Shown: positions 5,368 to 7,002 of the stretch, in pieces
How positions within the stretch are numbered: position 1 is the first letter of the stretch
Layout: every line of letters begins with the position of its first letter
Assembly (NCBI GenBank): GCA_016649775.1
Contig: JAENWY010000121.1
Coordinates: 1 to 7,002, forward strand
DNA: 7,002 bases
Direction of reading: 5' to 3'
Source of the DNA: Spirochaetaceae bacterium
GTDB lineage: Bacteria > Spirochaetota > Spirochaetia > Sphaerochaetales > Sphaerochaetaceae
Position numbers and translations under genes: made by a program
The notes under the pieces: generated by a model
Databases searched by the model: none
What the model saw: only the letters and a program-made list of their open reading frames with translations
Told to the model about the DNA's origin: nothing

Positions 5368-6927
5368 ATGCTTTTAGGAATTTTTATATTATTTTCTATA
5401 AATATTTTTTTAGTCTGCTTTTTCTCTAAATTGAAAAAAGCCATATTACCCGTCTTGATGTATTTAAGTTTTCTAGTTCTTCTAAGTGGCTTTTATCTTT
5501 ACTACTTGAAAACCGGAGGTTTATTATCTGAATATAAGACAATCATTTTGGGAAGTAATGTTATTAATCAGTATTTTATTAATTTTCAAATTGACTATAA
5601 TTTTTTAGCTAATATTATAAGTTTTGGTAGACTTTTTTTCTGTCTGTTTTTCGTGCTCTTTGCAATTCAAAAAAATTATAATAAAAACATTTTTTTTCAA
5701 CATAGGTTTTATTTGTATTATATTTTAATTGTAATTATAGTTATTTGTCTTTTCTTCTCAACTCCAAAGTTATTAATATTATTGTTTTCAGGAAATTATA
5801 TACTTCAAAAATTGGTGGTTAAAATCATTGATGCCATTATTTATATATTTCTTTTTTTTGGAATGTTTTGTCATCTTTTAGAGTATTTTGATATTCATTT
5901 AAATTATATTAGAAATAGACAAAAGTTACTAATTTTTTCTCAATTACTTCTTGTACTTCAGTTTCTTTTTTTTTCAAGGTTAGAGCCAATAACTATATTT
6001 CAAAACTATTCAATTATCAGATATAATTCTTCATTTTCTCCTTTTATTGGAGGTAAAGTTGAAAACTTTTGGGTAATTGTATTGTTCTTTTGTTTAATCT
6101 CAACAATTTTGAATATAGTCCAAAATTGGAGATATTATAAAGTTGACTATGATAGAGCAAAAAAAGAACTTACAATAAATGAAAAAATTAGTTCTGCTAG
6201 TGCTTCCTCTTCTATACTAATTCATGGTCTTAAAAATCAACTCTTATCTTTGGAAATCCTTATTAAAGATTTAGGTATGCAAATTGAAAAGGATTATAAC
6301 GGAAATATTTCAGAATCAGTTAGAGAAACTTTGGATTTGTTAGAGGAAAATCAACAATTTATTCAAAAACGATTGGATATTCTTTATAAATCTTTCATCA
6401 AGGTTAATACCAAACTTGTTTTAACTGATTCAACTTCACTTAGAGATATAACTCAGGAAAAATTAAAGTCAAAAATTAACGCTCCACATATTTATTGGAA
6501 GGTTAGATCTGGAACCTTATTATGTGACGAAAATCTACTTAGCGAAGCACTTTCAAATCTTATTTGCAATGCTGTTGAAGCTTGTGAAAATGTATTAGAC
6601 CCAATTATAATGGTTAAAATACTGTTTCTTAAGAAGAAAACTATAATTTCTGTATCAGATAATGGGCCAGGATTACCCAAGCATCTACAAGAAAAAGTGT
6701 TTCAACCTTTTACCACAACAAAAAATTCATTAACAAATTGGGGTTTGGGACTTTGCTATAGCAAAATGATTATAGAAAAACATATGGGAGATATTAGCTT
6801 TATTTCAAAAGAAAACGAGGGAACAACTTTTATTATTACACTTTCAAAATATAAGGAAACAAAAAAAAATGGCTCAATCACAAAGTTTGTGGGTTTTAGG
6901 CGATTTTATTGCAAGTTGGATTTCTGA
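5368..6927 (+). CDS. Sensor histidine kinase with seven predicted membrane helices
   Basis: Membrane histidine kinase of 519 residues. Seven hydrophobic segments are at about 2-19, 25-47, 80-100, 113-131, 150-172, 185-203 and 233-251. Basic residues in the short loops at 20-24, 101-112 and 173-184 place those inside. The N-terminus and the loops at 48-79, 132-149 and 204-232 then face the periplasm. A linker at about 254-280 leads to the phospho-acceptor helix, whose H-box ILIHGLKNQLL has His286. The ATPase domain has the N-box LSNLICNAVEA (Asn397, Asn401), the G1 box DNGPGLP (431-437), a PFTTTK segment (about 447-452), the G2 box GLGL (459-462) and GTTF (485-488). Gly287 stands where most kinases have Asp or Glu next to the histidine. 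The last roughly 22 residues after the domain overlap a convergent gene. A ribosome binding site (AAGGAAAGGG, 5353-5362) precedes the ATG. No response regulator is in the window. Confidence 0.93.
   Translation: MLLGIFILFSINIFLVCFFSKLKKAILPVLMYLSFLVLLSGFYLYYLKTGGLLSEYKTIILGSNVINQYFINFQIDYNFLANIISFGRLFFCLFFVLFAIQKNYNKNIFFQHRFYLYYILIVIIVICLFFSTPKLLILLFSGNYILQKLVVKIIDAIIYIFLFFGMFCHLLEYFDIHLNYIRNRQKLLIFSQLLLVLQFLFFSRLEPITIFQNYSIIRYNSSFSPFIGGKVENFWVIVLFFCLISTILNIVQNWRYYKVDYDRAKKELTINEKISSASASSSILIHGLKNQLLSLEILIKDLGMQIEKDYNGNISESVRETLDLLEENQQFIQKRLDILYKSFIKVNTKLVLTDSTSLRDITQEKLKSKINAPHIYWKVRSGTLLCDENLLSEALSNLICNAVEACENVLDPIIMVKILFLKKKTIISVSDNGPGLPKHLQEKVFQPFTTTKNSLTNWGLGLCYSKMIIEKHMGDISFISKENEGTTFIITLSKYKETKKNGSITKFVGFRRFYCKLDF
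6861..6892 (-). terminator. Possible weak terminator of the convergent minus-strand gene
   Basis: On the minus strand, the palindrome CACAAACTTTGTG (6892-6880) begins 3 nt after the stop codon of the right-edge gene and is followed by T9 (6869-6861). The stem is short: only about five pairs remain once a 3-nt loop is allowed. Nine bases separate it from the T-run, so it is a poor intrinsic terminator by the usual rules. On the plus strand only a T4 follows, so it is less likely to act for the kinase gene, whose 3' end it lies inside. Confidence 0.3.
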
Positions 6928-7002
6928 CATAATCTTTACGACTTGCATCGAAAAGCTTTAAAAAGAAATAATCATCATCGCTATATCCGTAACCCTGTCT
7001 AC
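6896..7002 (-). CDS. Partial CDS, C-terminal end of an unidentified protein
   Basis: The last 34 codons of a minus-strand frame that enters from the right edge and ends in TAA. The visible residues are RQGYGYSDDDYFFLKLF, then DASRKDYVRNPTCNKIA. The segment GYSDDDYF followed by KLF and later YVRN has some likeness to the end of AraC-type DNA-binding domains (usual pattern GYSD-x-x-YF-x-x-x-F, then EYR). However, the spacing is off by one to two residues and the tail is longer than usual, so I do not make that call. It overlaps the last 32 bases of the kinase gene in convergent orientation. The open frame is short enough to be chance, but its residue composition looks protein-like. If it is a regulator, it would be a candidate partner of the kinase. 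Confidence 0.45.
   Translation of the reverse strand, partial: RQGYGYSDDDYFFLKLFDASRKDYVRNPTCNKIA

Noticed and set aside
6492..6680. Minus-strand frame of 62 codons
   Set aside because: It lies opposite the kinase ATPase domain, whose motifs are unmistakable.
6869..6960. Plus-strand frame beginning MAQSQSLWVLGD that overlaps the kinase end, considered as a response regulator start
   Set aside because: It has only 30 codons, no receiver-domain features and no ribosome binding site.

Overview
The window is AT-rich (roughly two thirds A+T by eye) and coding-dense, with no rRNA, tRNA, CRISPR array or insertion sequence that I can see. The sugar-binding protein has a signal peptide that ends in Phe-Ala-Ser-Gly-Ser-Asn-Glu-Lys with no lipobox cysteine. 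Its solute-binding proteins therefore look free in a periplasm rather than lipid-anchored, which fits a diderm. That 'FA-(S/N)GS-x-(E/K)' type of mature N-terminus is familiar from Treponema and related spirochaetes. I therefore lean towards a low-GC host- or gut-associated spirochaete, as an inference only.

Left part (1-4148, all minus strand, read right to left): a carbohydrate uptake and catabolism operon. The order is a CUT1-type sugar-binding protein, an intercistronic hairpin, a MalF-like permease, a MalG-like permease, a ROK-family sugar kinase, and the first 21 codons of a gene that looks like a SIS-domain phosphosugar isomerase. The last four genes are very tightly packed (a 3-nt gap and two ATGA overlaps). 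No ATPase is encoded in the window, so the importer presumably uses a shared MsmX/UgpC-type ATPase from elsewhere, or one encoded further downstream. Import followed by ROK phosphorylation and SIS isomerisation is a coherent route for an unidentified sugar or amino sugar.

Middle (4149-4341): a 193-bp divergent control region. It holds a good ribosome binding site for the sugar-binding protein and a possible 12-residue leader peptide with its own Shine-Dalgarno sequence. On the plus strand there is a sigma70-like promoter whose predicted start point falls almost on the next gene's ATG.

Right part (4342-6927, plus strand): a two-gene operon. An NMT1/TauT-type (NitT/TauT/SsuA-like) solute-binding protein lies 18 bp from a histidine kinase with seven predicted membrane helices, and no permease, ATPase or response regulator accompanies them. 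I read this as a candidate sensory module in which a binding protein serves as the ligand-detecting subunit of a 7TM kinase. It could control the divergent sugar operon. This is the most interesting feature of the window. The kinase has an unusual H-box (His-Gly-Leu-Lys-Asn).

The right edge (6896-7002) holds the 3' end of an unidentified convergent minus-strand gene that overlaps the end of the kinase gene.
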